The notes beneath the pieces were generated by a model. The model did no database searches, was not told where the DNA came from, and was given only the letters and a program-made list of their open reading frames with translations. Positions 8,982 to 18,202 of a stretch of 44,249 bases of DNA are shown here, piece by piece. Source of the DNA: Candidatus Aminicenans sakinawicola JGI OTU-1 (GTDB lineage Bacteria > Acidobacteriota > Aminicenantia > Aminicenantales > Aminicenantaceae); NCBI GenBank assembly GCA_000493965.1, contig AWNV01000022.1, forward strand, positions 1 to 44,249, in the 5' to 3' direction. The stretch's first letter is position 1. Each line of letters begins with the position of its first letter. The translations under genes and the position numbers were made by a program.

Positions 8982-9923
8982 ATGCGAAAAGCAGCACTCA
9001 TGGTTGTCTTTATTCTCTTTATTAGTCTCTTTGTTTCTGCGCAGACCTATAAAGGAAAAGGAAGAATCACAGGCCTGATTTCTGACGATGAAGCTAATCC
9101 CATTGAAGCAGTCAAGGTCAAGCTGTTTTCCTTAAGAGGAAAATCAGGTTTTGAGGTTAAGACAGATGCCCAGGGCAAATGGATTGCCTCCTGGATAAGG
9201 GGAGGGACGTGGACTATCGATTTTGAAAAGGCCGGCTATATGCCTAAAGGAATAACTGTCCAAGTGACAGAATACGGCAAAAAGCCTCCCCCGATTGAGG
9301 TAACATTGAAGAAAGTCGAGGGATTAATAATTACAGAAGAGTTGAAGGAAGAACTCAAGCAGGGAAACCAGCTCTTTGAAGAGGGCAAGTATGAAGAATC
9401 CATCCCAGTCTACACTAAAATTCTTGAAGAGTTCCCTGATGTTTATATCGTCAATAAAAATATTGGCAATGCTTATTTTAAGTTGGAAAACTATGACGAA
9501 GCTGAAAAATATTACTTGAAAGTTCTAGAGAAGGATCCCAAGAATAACGACGCCATGATGCTCATCGGAAATTGCTATTCAAATCGTGATCAAGGAGATG
9601 AAGCCTTGGAATGGTACAATAAGATCGAATTTGATAAAATCAATGATCCGATTGTTCTCTACAATATTGGAACAAAATATTACAATCTTGCAAAATACCA
9701 GGAAGCTATGAAGTTTTATAATAGATCCGTCGAAATCAAGGATGATTTCCTCGACGGACTTTATCAACTTGGGCTTGTTCATCTCAGCCTTGGAAACTAC
9801 AAGGATTCTATGGCCGCCTTTGAAAAGTATTTAAAGCATGATTCCGAATCCGAACGTGCCAACCAGGTCATCAATTTCATCGAATTTCTAAAAAAGCAAA
9901 TCGAGGGGAAAAACCCAAATTGA
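8982..9923 (+). CDS. Secreted regulatory-domain/TPR protein, first gene of envelope operon
   Basis: 313 residues. A signal peptide (about 1-21, ending VSAQT) is followed by a carboxypeptidase-regulatory-like sandwich (about 28-110, ITGLISDDEANPIEAVKV). Then come four or five tetratricopeptide repeats (about 120-300, for example YFKLENYDEAEKYYLKVLEKDP). It is probably a periplasmic scaffold that docks partners through the TPR groove. No catalytic motif is visible. The next gene starts one base after its stop, and GGAGG supports the start. The sandwich resembles the N-terminal domains of the two receptors upstream, so it may share a structural role without being an enzyme. Confidence 0.8.
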   Translation: MRKAALMVVFILFISLFVSAQTYKGKGRITGLISDDEANPIEAVKVKLFSLRGKSGFEVKTDAQGKWIASWIRGGTWTIDFEKAGYMPKGITVQVTEYGKKPPPIEVTLKKVEGLIITEELKEELKQGNQLFEEGKYEESIPVYTKILEEFPDVYIVNKNIGNAYFKLENYDEAEKYYLKVLEKDPKNNDAMMLIGNCYSNRDQGDEALEWYNKIEFDKINDPIVLYNIGTKYYNLAKYQEAMKFYNRSVEIKDDFLDGLYQLGLVHLSLGNYKDSMAAFEKYLKHDSESERANQVINFIEFLKKQIEGKNPN

Positions 9924-9924
9924 A

Positions 9925-12057
9925 ATGGGAAACCATCGCTCCATTTATTCCCTTTTGTTTTTCTGCCTTTTTTTAAACACAGTTTTATCTGCCTCTACGG
10001 CATTTCAAAAAGAAAAACCAGAGTGGAATGTTATCCTTATCAGTATCGATACTTTGAGAGCAGACAGACTAGGCTGCTACAGCCATGCACATCTCAAGAC
10101 TCCTAATATCGACAGCCTTGCCAAAAGAGGCGTGCTGTTTTCAAAAGCCTTTGCCAACACGCCTGCTACCTTACCTTCCCATACAGATATGCTCACAGGC
10201 ACAACTCCTCTCTATCATGGAGTCCATGAAAACGGTACGTTTGTACTGCAGGATGAATTTTTAACGTTGTCCGAACATTTAAAGAGTTTTGGGTATTCCA
10301 CCGGAGCCTTCGTCGGAGCCTATCCACTGGATTCAAGGTTTGGGCTCGCTCAAGGATTTGACGTCTATGACGATGACTACAGCAGCCCAAGCTCTCATGG
10401 ACTGGCTTATGTGGAAAGAAAAGCTGAGCTTGTTGTAGACAGTGCTCTAGAATGGTTAAAAACACAGGACCATCCCTGGTTCCTATTTCTACATTGTTTT
10501 GATCCCCATGATCCTTATGAACCACCGGAGCCTTTCAAAAGTAAATATAAAAATAATCTCTATGAAGGTGAAATCGCTTACGTTGATCATGCTCTGGAAA
10601 AGTTTTTAAGTTATATTGAAGAAAAAGGTCTTTATGATGAAACCATTATTATCTTCACTGGCGACCACGGCGAATCTTTGGGACAGCATGGAGAAATGAC
10701 CCACGCCTATTTTGCCTACAACACAACCATTCAGGTTCCTCTCATAATTTCTGTCCCTGGAGTGAAGCCTGGCCGAATCGAACAGTATGTCAGCCACGTA
10801 GATATATTTCCAACGGTCTGCGATGCCCTTAAGATAAAAGCGCCGACTTTTCTTCAGGGAATTTCGCTTCTGCCTGCACTTAAAGGAAAGAAGATTGTAA
10901 AGAAACCCATTTATTTTGAAGCAATGTATCCCTATTACAGCCGGGGATGGGCACCCTTGAATGGCTATATAGCTAATGGAGTTAAATTTATCGAATCTCC
11001 TATTCCAGAACTTTATAATATAGAGCAGGATTTCGACGAACTTAAAAATCTCGCTGAAGGGAAAAAACTAGATAAATACAGAAAACAACTTGTAAAAATA
11101 ATCAAAGAACAGTTTCTTCCTGAAAGCATGAAAGCCGAGCAGAAGATAGATAGAGAGTCCCTTGAGAAATTAAAAAGCCTGGGGTATATCTCAAGCCCCC
11201 AGGTTCCCAAAAAGAAGAAATTCGGGCCTGAGATGGATATAAAAACCTTACTTCCCTTCCATAACAAATCCATTGGAGCCATGAAGCTCTACAAGAAAGG
11301 AAACGTGGCAGAGGCAACCAGGCTGCTTAAAGAGGTGATTACAGAGAGGACGGATATCGATATTGCCTACTCGAATCTGGCAACTATTTATAAAGAAACA
11401 GGGAGGCTCGGAGAAGCTCTTGAAGTATTAAAGTTAGGACTCGAGAACCTACCTTCGAGTTATGAGATTTTCTCTACTTATATCAACCATCTCATTGACG
11501 CCGGCCAATTTGATGAGGGCATCAAGCTTTTTAAGGAAAAGAGTTTGCGTCAGATGGGCCATGACCCTGAGATATGGAACTACTTAGGAGTGGCATACTA
11601 TAAAAAAGGAGATTTTGATAATGCTGTCCTAGCCTATAAACAGTCCCTCTCATTAGATAAGGATTATCCTGTGGCCTACTGTAATTTGGGAACATCCTAT
11701 TTCTCTCTAAGCCTTAAGTCAAAAGATGAAAAATTCTTGCAGAAATCCATCCAGGCATATAAGAAGGCTATAGAACTCGATTCGGATTATGCCTCCCCTT
11801 ATAACGGCCTGGGTTCAGCTTACAGATATTATGGCCGTTTAGCCGATGCAATTCTCATCTTTGAAAAGGCATTGGCACTCAATCCTGATTTTGGCAATGC
11901 ACTCTACAATTTAGGCATGACATATTTGGACAAAGGCGATAAGGTTAAGGCACTTGTGTGTTTTAATAAATACAGGGAAAAATACTACCGGGTTCTTCCA
12001 CTAAAAGAAAGGCAAAAATTGGAGACATTGATAAAAAAATGCAACGAAAAGTCTTAA
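9925..12057 (+). CDS. Sulfatase-like (alkaline phosphatase superfamily) enzyme fused to TPRs, copy 1
   Basis: 710 residues. A signal peptide (about 1-23) precedes an alkaline-phosphatase-superfamily hydrolase domain (about 33-400) and a C-terminal TPR array (about 445-690). The metal-site motifs are ISIDTLRADR and TGDHGES. At the nucleophile position the sequence is T82-L-P-S-H instead of the sulfatase signature C/S-x-P-x-R. No formylglycine can form, and Thr is the expected nucleophile, as in nucleotide pyrophosphatases and phosphoethanolamine transferases. A phospho-ester substrate or transferase role is therefore more likely than sulfate removal. It starts one base after the preceding gene and overlaps the next by 19 bases. 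Paralogues lie at 19490 and 21993. Confidence 0.85.
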   Translation: MGNHRSIYSLLFFCLFLNTVLSASTAFQKEKPEWNVILISIDTLRADRLGCYSHAHLKTPNIDSLAKRGVLFSKAFANTPATLPSHTDMLTGTTPLYHGVHENGTFVLQDEFLTLSEHLKSFGYSTGAFVGAYPLDSRFGLAQGFDVYDDDYSSPSSHGLAYVERKAELVVDSALEWLKTQDHPWFLFLHCFDPHDPYEPPEPFKSKYKNNLYEGEIAYVDHALEKFLSYIEEKGLYDETIIIFTGDHGESLGQHGEMTHAYFAYNTTIQVPLIISVPGVKPGRIEQYVSHVDIFPTVCDALKIKAPTFLQGISLLPALKGKKIVKKPIYFEAMYPYYSRGWAPLNGYIANGVKFIESPIPELYNIEQDFDELKNLAEGKKLDKYRKQLVKIIKEQFLPESMKAEQKIDRESLEKLKSLGYISSPQVPKKKKFGPEMDIKTLLPFHNKSIGAMKLYKKGNVAEATRLLKEVITERTDIDIAYSNLATIYKETGRLGEALEVLKLGLENLPSSYEIFSTYINHLIDAGQFDEGIKLFKEKSLRQMGHDPEIWNYLGVAYYKKGDFDNAVLAYKQSLSLDKDYPVAYCNLGTSYFSLSLKSKDEKFLQKSIQAYKKAIELDSDYASPYNGLGSAYRYYGRLADAILIFEKALALNPDFGNALYNLGMTYLDKGDKVKALVCFNKYREKYYRVLPLKERQKLETLIKKCNEKS

Positions 12058-12956
12058 CATACTGTTATCTATTCATATTTGGGATTATTTTTTCATCGAT
12101 GATGAATTGTGCCACGTCGAGAAATATAGAACTCGATCCGGAAAGCAAGGAATTTTTTGAATATGCTTACCTCATTATAACCAATCAAGAGAAAAATATT
12201 TTCTTCCATCTTCCTGACACAGAGTCAAGACAAGAATTTATAAGAGAATTTTGGGAAAAGAGAGACCCCACTCCAAAGACAAAAGAAAATGAATTCAAGG
12301 ATGAATTTTACCGCAGAATAGAATATGCCAACCAACGCTTCAAAGAAGGACCTCCGGGATGGAAGACAGATCGGGGAAGGATTTATATCTACCTTGGTTT
12401 TCCTGATAAGATTGATGAAATTCACACGCATAATATGCCAGGAGTTAGAGGTCCTATTCTCTGGTGGGTTTATTACAGATACGCGTTTGCAGTGATGTTT
12501 CTCGACAAAAATTATACCGGTCATTATACTCTGGATCCATATTCCGGTATATACGGGAATCTTTTTGATGCCATTGAAAGTGCCAAGTTTGGGTTCATTT
12601 TTCAAGATGATTTGGAAGCAAGGAAATTCGTTGATTTTGATTTAGTGTATAATAAGGCAAAGAAAGAGTTTGTTGTATCGATTTCTGCGGATTATTTAAC
12701 GTTTATAGAGGAAGATGGGCTTCTCAAAGCCGATTTTGAATTTGAGGTTTTTATCTACAAGCAAAATGAGAATAAGAAAGATAAACTAGATGAAACCAGG
12801 ACTTTTGCAAGGTCTGAAGAGGAGATTGTCAAGCTAAAGAAAGTCGAGTTTTTCTTTCCTTATGACTTACAGTCAGGAAAATATTATGTCGATGTGATAA
12901 TCACCGGAAAACTGGATAACGGCAAGACAAGAAAGATATTTGAGATTAAAAACTAG
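12039..12956 (+). CDS. GWxTD domain protein, short form
   Basis: 305 residues. The N-terminus is hydrophobic (about 8-22) and ends in MMNCAT, a poor lipobox that may still allow lipidation. The GWxTD domain, named after its motif, is here G107-W-K-T-D111 followed by RGRIYIYLGFPD. Upstream is the typical FWEKRDPTP segment. Biochemical function is unknown; the domain is typical of Acidobacteriota and related groups, usually next to TPR proteins. The C-terminal 100 residues are a beta-rich domain (about 200-300). The gene overlaps the end of the sulfatase-like gene by 19 bases, which argues for translational coupling. GWKTD lies at exactly the same residue numbers in the next gene, so the two are tandem paralogues at their N-termini. 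Confidence 0.85.
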   Translation: MQRKVLTYCYLFIFGIIFSSMMNCATSRNIELDPESKEFFEYAYLIITNQEKNIFFHLPDTESRQEFIREFWEKRDPTPKTKENEFKDEFYRRIEYANQRFKEGPPGWKTDRGRIYIYLGFPDKIDEIHTHNMPGVRGPILWWVYYRYAFAVMFLDKNYTGHYTLDPYSGIYGNLFDAIESAKFGFIFQDDLEARKFVDFDLVYNKAKKEFVVSISADYLTFIEEDGLLKADFEFEVFIYKQNENKKDKLDETRTFARSEEEIVKLKKVEFFFPYDLQSGKYYVDVIITGKLDNGKTRKIFEIKN

Positions 12957-12978
12957 TGGTTTGAAAGGTTAGAGATAA

Positions 12979-15054
12979 ATGAAAAAAAATGCATCGTTGT
13001 ATATCCTATTATTTCTTTCAGCATTTTCGCTCCTTTATTCCGGAGTGAAAATCAAAGAGAAAGACCTTCCCGCAAAATACAGAAACTTTCTGGATCTTAC
13101 TCATTACATCATACTTTCTGAAGAAAAAGATGTTTTCATGCAACTTGCCTCGAACATAGAAAGGGACACTTTTATCAAAACATTCTGGAAACAGCGTGAT
13201 CCTACTCCCGGCACTCCTCAAAACGAATTTAGAGAGGAGCATATTGAGCGGTTTAATCATGCTAACAAGATTTTTAGACGCCAAACCGTACGGCCCGGAT
13301 GGAAGACTGACCAGGGGATGTTTTACATCATCCTTGGAGAACCTGTAAGCAAAGAGAGATTTTACGGAACACTTGGACTTTATCCCTGTGAAATCTGGTA
13401 TTATTACGGAGACAAGACAAAAGGGCTGCCAGTTCACTTTGGACTGGTCTTTTATCAAAGAGGTGGTATCGGAGAATTCAAGCTGTATGACCCAGTTTCC
13501 GATGGGCCTGGACGTTTAATGATCCATTCCAAGGGTTTTGCCATGGAAGATTATCGAAGTATGTATGAGAAGATCAGAGAACTCGCTCCAACTTTATCAC
13601 TTGTTGCTCTATCCATTATTCCTGGCGACATCCCTTACAATTATACACCTTCCCCTCAAAACACTATCATGCTTGCTGAGATTATCGAATCGCCAAAAAA
13701 GAATGTCAATCCAACATATGCAACTCATTTTCTTGATTATAAAGGAATGGTCAGCACAGAATACATGGAAAATTTTATCGAAAATGATACCCAACTGTCA
13801 TTAATAAAAGATCCTATCATGGGGATAACTTTTTTGCACTTTTCCATTGCACCCAAAAGTATTCCCCTCGATTATTATGAGCCAAAAGATCAGTATTTTT
13901 CTAACTTTAATCTTACAGTTAGTCTAAGGATTAAAGAGCAAATTATCTTTCAGTATAGAAGAAATTTTCCATTTTATTTTTCTCCTGAAGACCTTGACAA
14001 GATAAGAGGAAATGGAATTTCTATCGAGGACTGCTTCCCAGCCATAGAGGGTAAATACAAATTGGTCATTCTCCTCCAGAATTCTGTAGCCAAAGAATTC
14101 AGTATATTTGAGAAAAATATTACAATTCCCGAGGATTCAGAATCTCCCCAGATTACAAGCCCTTTAATCGGCTATAAATTCCAATCTTACAACAATAATA
14201 TGCACATTCCCTTTAAGGTTTTGGACAAGAAACTAGTCATTGACCCCAAAAACAATTTTGCTGCATCAGAAGATATTTCTTTCTTTTTTATTCTCTCGAA
14301 TATAAATCAAAGCCTCTGGGATGAGGGCGAAGTTGGAGTTGTGATAAAGGGCCTCAAGCCAGAGAATCCAATACTAAAATCTTTTAATTTAAGATTAAAT
14401 AACTATCCCTTAAGGAAATCTATACCTGTTACGAATACTATTTCAGGAGGAGAATTGTCTCCAGATTATTATAAGATGACGTTGAGCCTGAAAGATAAAA
14501 ACGGAGTGACAATCGATGAGAAAACTGTAAACTTCATCATTTCGACTCAGGAAGTCATTGCACATCCTATAGCACACTCAAAGGCTTTTTCTCTGCTCAA
14601 CAATTATCTTTATTTCAACATGATGGCTCATCAATATGAAAACGTTGGAGAGTATGAAAAAGCTGAAGCTAGTTATGAAAAAGCTTATGAAGCCAATCCC
14701 GATTATAAAAAGGGACTGATTGAATATGCTCATTTCTTGTTCAAATTTAAGAAATATGGAAAAAGCCTGAAATTGAGTGAAACCATAGAGAACGACGAAA
14801 AATTTAGATTCGATTATTATCTAATAAAGGGAAAAGCTTACATGGGAATGGGAGACTACTCAAAGGCCATAGAAAACTTAAATAAAGGAAACGAGATTTA
14901 TAACAGCGATATCAGTCTTCTTAATTCTCTTGGTTTTTGCTACTACAAAACTGGAAAAAGGGAAAATGCCTTGAATGCCCTCAAAGCATCTCTCAGCCTG
15001 AATTCAAAACAACCAGATGTAAAAAAGTTAATCGATGAAATCGAAAAGAAATAA
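12979..15054 (+). CDS. GWxTD domain protein with C-terminal TPRs, long form
   Basis: 691 residues. A signal peptide (about 1-21) is followed by a GWxTD domain (about 30-190) with FWKQRDPTPGTP and G107-W-K-T-D111, then QGMFYIILGEP. A beta-rich middle part (about 215-520) is unassigned. TPRs close the protein (about 545-685, GEYEKAEASYEKAYEANPDY and GMGDYSKAIENLNKG). It lies 22 bases after the short GWxTD gene on the same strand, with a weak AAAGG site. The pair probably forms one envelope assembly with the TPR and sulfatase-like proteins. This is inferred from operon structure and shared domains. Confidence 0.85.
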   Translation: MKKNASLYILLFLSAFSLLYSGVKIKEKDLPAKYRNFLDLTHYIILSEEKDVFMQLASNIERDTFIKTFWKQRDPTPGTPQNEFREEHIERFNHANKIFRRQTVRPGWKTDQGMFYIILGEPVSKERFYGTLGLYPCEIWYYYGDKTKGLPVHFGLVFYQRGGIGEFKLYDPVSDGPGRLMIHSKGFAMEDYRSMYEKIRELAPTLSLVALSIIPGDIPYNYTPSPQNTIMLAEIIESPKKNVNPTYATHFLDYKGMVSTEYMENFIENDTQLSLIKDPIMGITFLHFSIAPKSIPLDYYEPKDQYFSNFNLTVSLRIKEQIIFQYRRNFPFYFSPEDLDKIRGNGISIEDCFPAIEGKYKLVILLQNSVAKEFSIFEKNITIPEDSESPQITSPLIGYKFQSYNNNMHIPFKVLDKKLVIDPKNNFAASEDISFFFILSNINQSLWDEGEVGVVIKGLKPENPILKSFNLRLNNYPLRKSIPVTNTISGGELSPDYYKMTLSLKDKNGVTIDEKTVNFIISTQEVIAHPIAHSKAFSLLNNYLYFNMMAHQYENVGEYEKAEASYEKAYEANPDYKKGLIEYAHFLFKFKKYGKSLKLSETIENDEKFRFDYYLIKGKAYMGMGDYSKAIENLNKGNEIYNSDISLLNSLGFCYYKTGKRENALNALKASLSLNSKQPDVKKLIDEIEKK

Positions 15055-15074
15055 AAGCAGTCAAGACAGGACAA

Positions 15075-15102
15075 TTGCCTTAAATAGACAATAATTTATG
15101 TT
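15075..15102 (+). promoter_or_regulatory. Possible promoter before the 15138 gene
   Basis: TTGCCT (15075-15080), 16 bases, TATGTT (15097-15102), in the 80-base gap before the small CBM9/DOMON-like gene. The -10 is imperfect. The gene may also be read through from the operon upstream, since no terminator is visible between them. Confidence 0.35.
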
Positions 15103-15137
15103 ATATTAATTGACCAAAGAAAATAGGAGGAAAAGTG

Positions 15138-15983
15138 ATGAAAAAAATACCCTTCCTAAAAATATTCTTAATTTCACTATTAATATTAAGCATTTCTTTT
15201 GCAGCTACAGCTAAAAATACAGCAGTTACCAGTAAATGGACGAATGTTCCTATTAAAATCGATGGTTCTACCTATGACTGGGCAGGAAATTCTTTTACTT
15301 TTGAGAAAAAAGCACAAATTGACTATGCATTCAGAAATGATTCTGATTATGTTTATATTCTTTTCATCTTCAAGGATCCTAAGTATTTAAGCTCAATCAG
15401 GGCTAGCGGTATGACAATCTATTTCAACACCGAAGGAAAAAATAAACAAGATCATGGCATTACATTTTTAAGTAAGCGTATTCCGGCTGATCAGTTTATT
15501 GCTCTTATAGAACAGGACCAGGGGCCAATCTCTGAGGAAAGAAAAACTCAAATGCTAAAGACTCCTTATTACAACATACAGAACTATAAAATTATAAACG
15601 AAAAGAGCAAGTCATCTTCCCCAGACACAGAAAGCAGTGAAATTAAAAAAGCTGTATTCAGGATCGCAAGCCAAGAAAAAACGGTCGTTTATGAATTTGC
15701 CATTCCTCTAGAGAAACAGTCAGATCTTGATCCAGGGATAGGGACAGAAGCTGGCAAGAGCATCAAAATCGGTTTTGAATGGGGCGGTATGACGAAAGAG
15801 ATGAGAGAGGCAAGGATGAGGCAGCTTGGTGAGCAAAGTACAAGAACCACAGCAACAAAAGCTGGCGAGTTTTCAGATGAAAGAAGCGGGGGCAGAGCCA
15901 GTTCGTCGTCTATGGCATCGATGAGGAGGAAAATCCCAAAGAAATATTCTTTCTGGGCTGATCTCCAACTAGCACAGAAATAG
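15138..15983 (+). CDS. Secreted CBM9/DOMON-like protein of unknown function
   Basis: 281 residues from the ATG at 15138. A GTG three bases upstream is also open, but AGGAGG at 15125-15130 is better spaced for the ATG. A signal peptide (about 1-25) precedes one beta-sandwich domain with WTNVPIKIDGSTYDW at its start. That is the opening pattern of carbohydrate-binding-module-9/DOMON-like domains, also seen in the protein at 3006. The C-terminus (about 225-270) is rich in Ser, Arg and Met and probably disordered. It follows the GWxTD genes on the same strand and is the likely last gene of the envelope run. I do not recognise a specific family. Confidence 0.65.
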   Translation: MKKIPFLKIFLISLLILSISFAATAKNTAVTSKWTNVPIKIDGSTYDWAGNSFTFEKKAQIDYAFRNDSDYVYILFIFKDPKYLSSIRASGMTIYFNTEGKNKQDHGITFLSKRIPADQFIALIEQDQGPISEERKTQMLKTPYYNIQNYKIINEKSKSSSPDTESSEIKKAVFRIASQEKTVVYEFAIPLEKQSDLDPGIGTEAGKSIKIGFEWGGMTKEMREARMRQLGEQSTRTTATKAGEFSDERSGGRASSSSMASMRRKIPKKYSFWADLQLAQK

Positions 15984-16017
15984 TTTGAATTAATTAAGTG
16001 AACTCTTTCAAATTAAA

Positions 16018-18114
16018 TCATTTCAAAAACCTGTCCAGAAATTCAACGGCTGCATTATAGGCGCCTATCCGGTTTTTATATAATAAAAACTCATGCGGCT
16101 CATCCGGGCATATTACCAATTCGATATGTACATCCCCTTTTAGCCTGAGTTTTTGGACTAAATCTGTAGTTTGCGAAAAGGGAACATTGCGGTCATCATC
16201 ACCATGTACGAATAAAACCGGAGATTTCCACTTTTCGACACTGGCTACCGGAGAAGATTCAAAAGCTAGTTTCTTATCATTTTCTTCATCAGACAAGCTC
16301 CTGACAAACTGCGACCAGTCATGAACCCCGGCCATATCTACACCTGCCTTAAATATATCGGAATTGCGGGCCAGTCCCATGGCTGTTAAAAGACCACCGT
16401 AAGACAAACCCCAGAGCCCTACTCTCTCAGGATCAACCTCAGGCCTTTCTTGCAAATATTTAGCACCGGCAACAACATCCTGGTACTCCGATGCACCTTC
16501 TCTCCCAGTGTTAGGTGCATCCCGGAAGGAACGTCCATACCCTATCCCGCTCCTGTAATTGATCGAAATCACTACGTAGCCTCGATTGGCAAAATATTGG
16601 TTTATCCCATAGGCCTCGGAATAGAATTCCATATAGTGCCAGCCCAGTAGCATCTGGCGTATAGGACCGCCATGTGTATACACAATTCCCGGCCTTCCAT
16701 CCCCTGCTTTTGCATCCTTAGGGAGAAACAGCTGGCATGGAATCTCCAGGCCATCTTCAGCCTTTACAATCACAAGCTTTGGAACCACAAGCTCATCTAG
16801 AGGAAATTTTGTTGACAGTTTCAGCGGTGCGATGATTTTTGTTTTACTCCCATCAGCAGGAACGAGCGCTACTGACATAGGATATTTTGCCGTGGAATGC
16901 AAAAAAGCGACATTCTTTCCCGATGAAAGGGCAACCGGATAAGTCCCGATGGTTGCACCTTTGGTTAGCTGTTTCGCTTTGCCTCCAGATGTAGCAACTT
17001 TCCAGATATACCGCCCGTGAATATCAGCCAGATTACTGCTAAAAAAAAGCGTTTCTCCATCACTCGATAAACCCAGATGCTCAACAAAAGCCTCCCCAGG
17101 GGTAAGATCTACAGGCTCACCCTGAGATAATGACATCGAAAAAACATGATTCCAATTGTCGTGCTCGGCCGTAAACAAAATCCGATTATTCGCTGTCCAC
17201 TGGAAGTTGCGAATGGAATAAAACTTAGGTTCTTTATCTATCGAACTCCACAGCTCTCGGCCTTTTTCTGTATCTATATCAGCGATCCAGATCATCAATC
17301 TAGAAGGCTCCCCCCGCCTCCAGTAGTTAAATACTTCATTATATTGCAAACCAGGCCTTCGCAAGAAAGCTATCTGCCTCCCATCCGGCGACCAATGCGG
17401 ATCGCTGTCCCGATCTACACTGGGAGTTAGCCAGGTGATTTTACGTGTCTTAAATTCGAAAACTCCTATAAAACTATGGTCATCCCGGCTGCTGACAAAA
17501 GCCAATCGTTTCCCATCTGGCGACCAGCAGGGATTTTCATTTCTACCAGCAGCTTTAAACAGTTGTTCCGGCAATGCCTGCTTTCCGGTTTCACATGGTG
17601 GCTGCAGAGAAACTCTATAAATCTGTCCTTCTTTTTCTAAAAGAATCCATTTCCCATCCGGCGATAGTACAGGATTGTTCCCCAGGACAACTTTCCACGG
17701 TTCTCCTTCAATCGCCTTAACTGCCCAGATAGCTTGCTCCATTCCGTCCGGATCACTTTTCGGATTTGTGACCCATCCCTTGCTGTTCGGGTATCCCCCA
17801 CGCACATACACAACAATGGAACCGTCATCGGTTATCTGAACATCAGGGATTTCAAACACCTCATCTTTTACAAAACCGGTAAGATTCACCGGCTTAAAAT
17901 CCGGAACTGCTGCCGTCCAGACATTGTGCTCACCTTCAACATAAAAGACCCATGCAATCCGGTCGGCATGTTTTGCCGCTACCAAGTGCTTAGGATATGG
18001 ACTACTCAATATTTGTTCGAGAGTAAACGTGCTTTCTTCGGCAATGGCCTCATTTACAAGACCTATAAATACTGCAATAAAAACAATCAGCATCCATAAT
18101 TTATGATTTTTCAT
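16018..18114 (-). CDS. S9 family prolyl-oligopeptidase-type serine peptidase
   Basis: 698 residues. A signal peptide (about 1-25) is followed by a beta-propeller built of WD40-like/TolB-type repeats (about 40-430, recurrent WSPDGRQIAF-like motifs), then an alpha/beta hydrolase domain. The catalytic triad is visible: S571 in GLSYGG, D641 in HGDDDRNV and H674 in DEPHEF. The family cleaves short peptides, often after Pro or Ala, and the protein is probably periplasmic and degrades imported or released peptides. The gene converges with the 15138 gene across 34 bases. No clear promoter is visible in the 88 bases upstream; it may be co-transcribed with the gene at 18203. Confidence 0.92.
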   Translation of the reverse strand: MKNHKLWMLIVFIAVFIGLVNEAIAEESTFTLEQILSSPYPKHLVAAKHADRIAWVFYVEGEHNVWTAAVPDFKPVNLTGFVKDEVFEIPDVQITDDGSIVVYVRGGYPNSKGWVTNPKSDPDGMEQAIWAVKAIEGEPWKVVLGNNPVLSPDGKWILLEKEGQIYRVSLQPPCETGKQALPEQLFKAAGRNENPCWSPDGKRLAFVSSRDDHSFIGVFEFKTRKITWLTPSVDRDSDPHWSPDGRQIAFLRRPGLQYNEVFNYWRRGEPSRLMIWIADIDTEKGRELWSSIDKEPKFYSIRNFQWTANNRILFTAEHDNWNHVFSMSLSQGEPVDLTPGEAFVEHLGLSSDGETLFFSSNLADIHGRYIWKVATSGGKAKQLTKGATIGTYPVALSSGKNVAFLHSTAKYPMSVALVPADGSKTKIIAPLKLSTKFPLDELVVPKLVIVKAEDGLEIPCQLFLPKDAKAGDGRPGIVYTHGGPIRQMLLGWHYMEFYSEAYGINQYFANRGYVVISINYRSGIGYGRSFRDAPNTGREGASEYQDVVAGAKYLQERPEVDPERVGLWGLSYGGLLTAMGLARNSDIFKAGVDMAGVHDWSQFVRSLSDEENDKKLAFESSPVASVEKWKSPVLFVHGDDDRNVPFSQTTDLVQKLRLKGDVHIELVICPDEPHEFLLYKNRIGAYNAAVEFLDRFLK

Positions 18115-18202
18115 GTTTTTACTCCACGATAAATTCTTTATTATCTAGCGTTATCCCTCTGAATATCAGAAGTATACTCGAAAGAGAGAGCTTCTCATCT
18201 AT

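Noticed and set aside
15984..16017. TTTGAA/TTCAAA symmetry between convergent genes as a bidirectional terminator
   Set aside because: The arms are only six AT-rich base pairs without a T-run, too weak to call.
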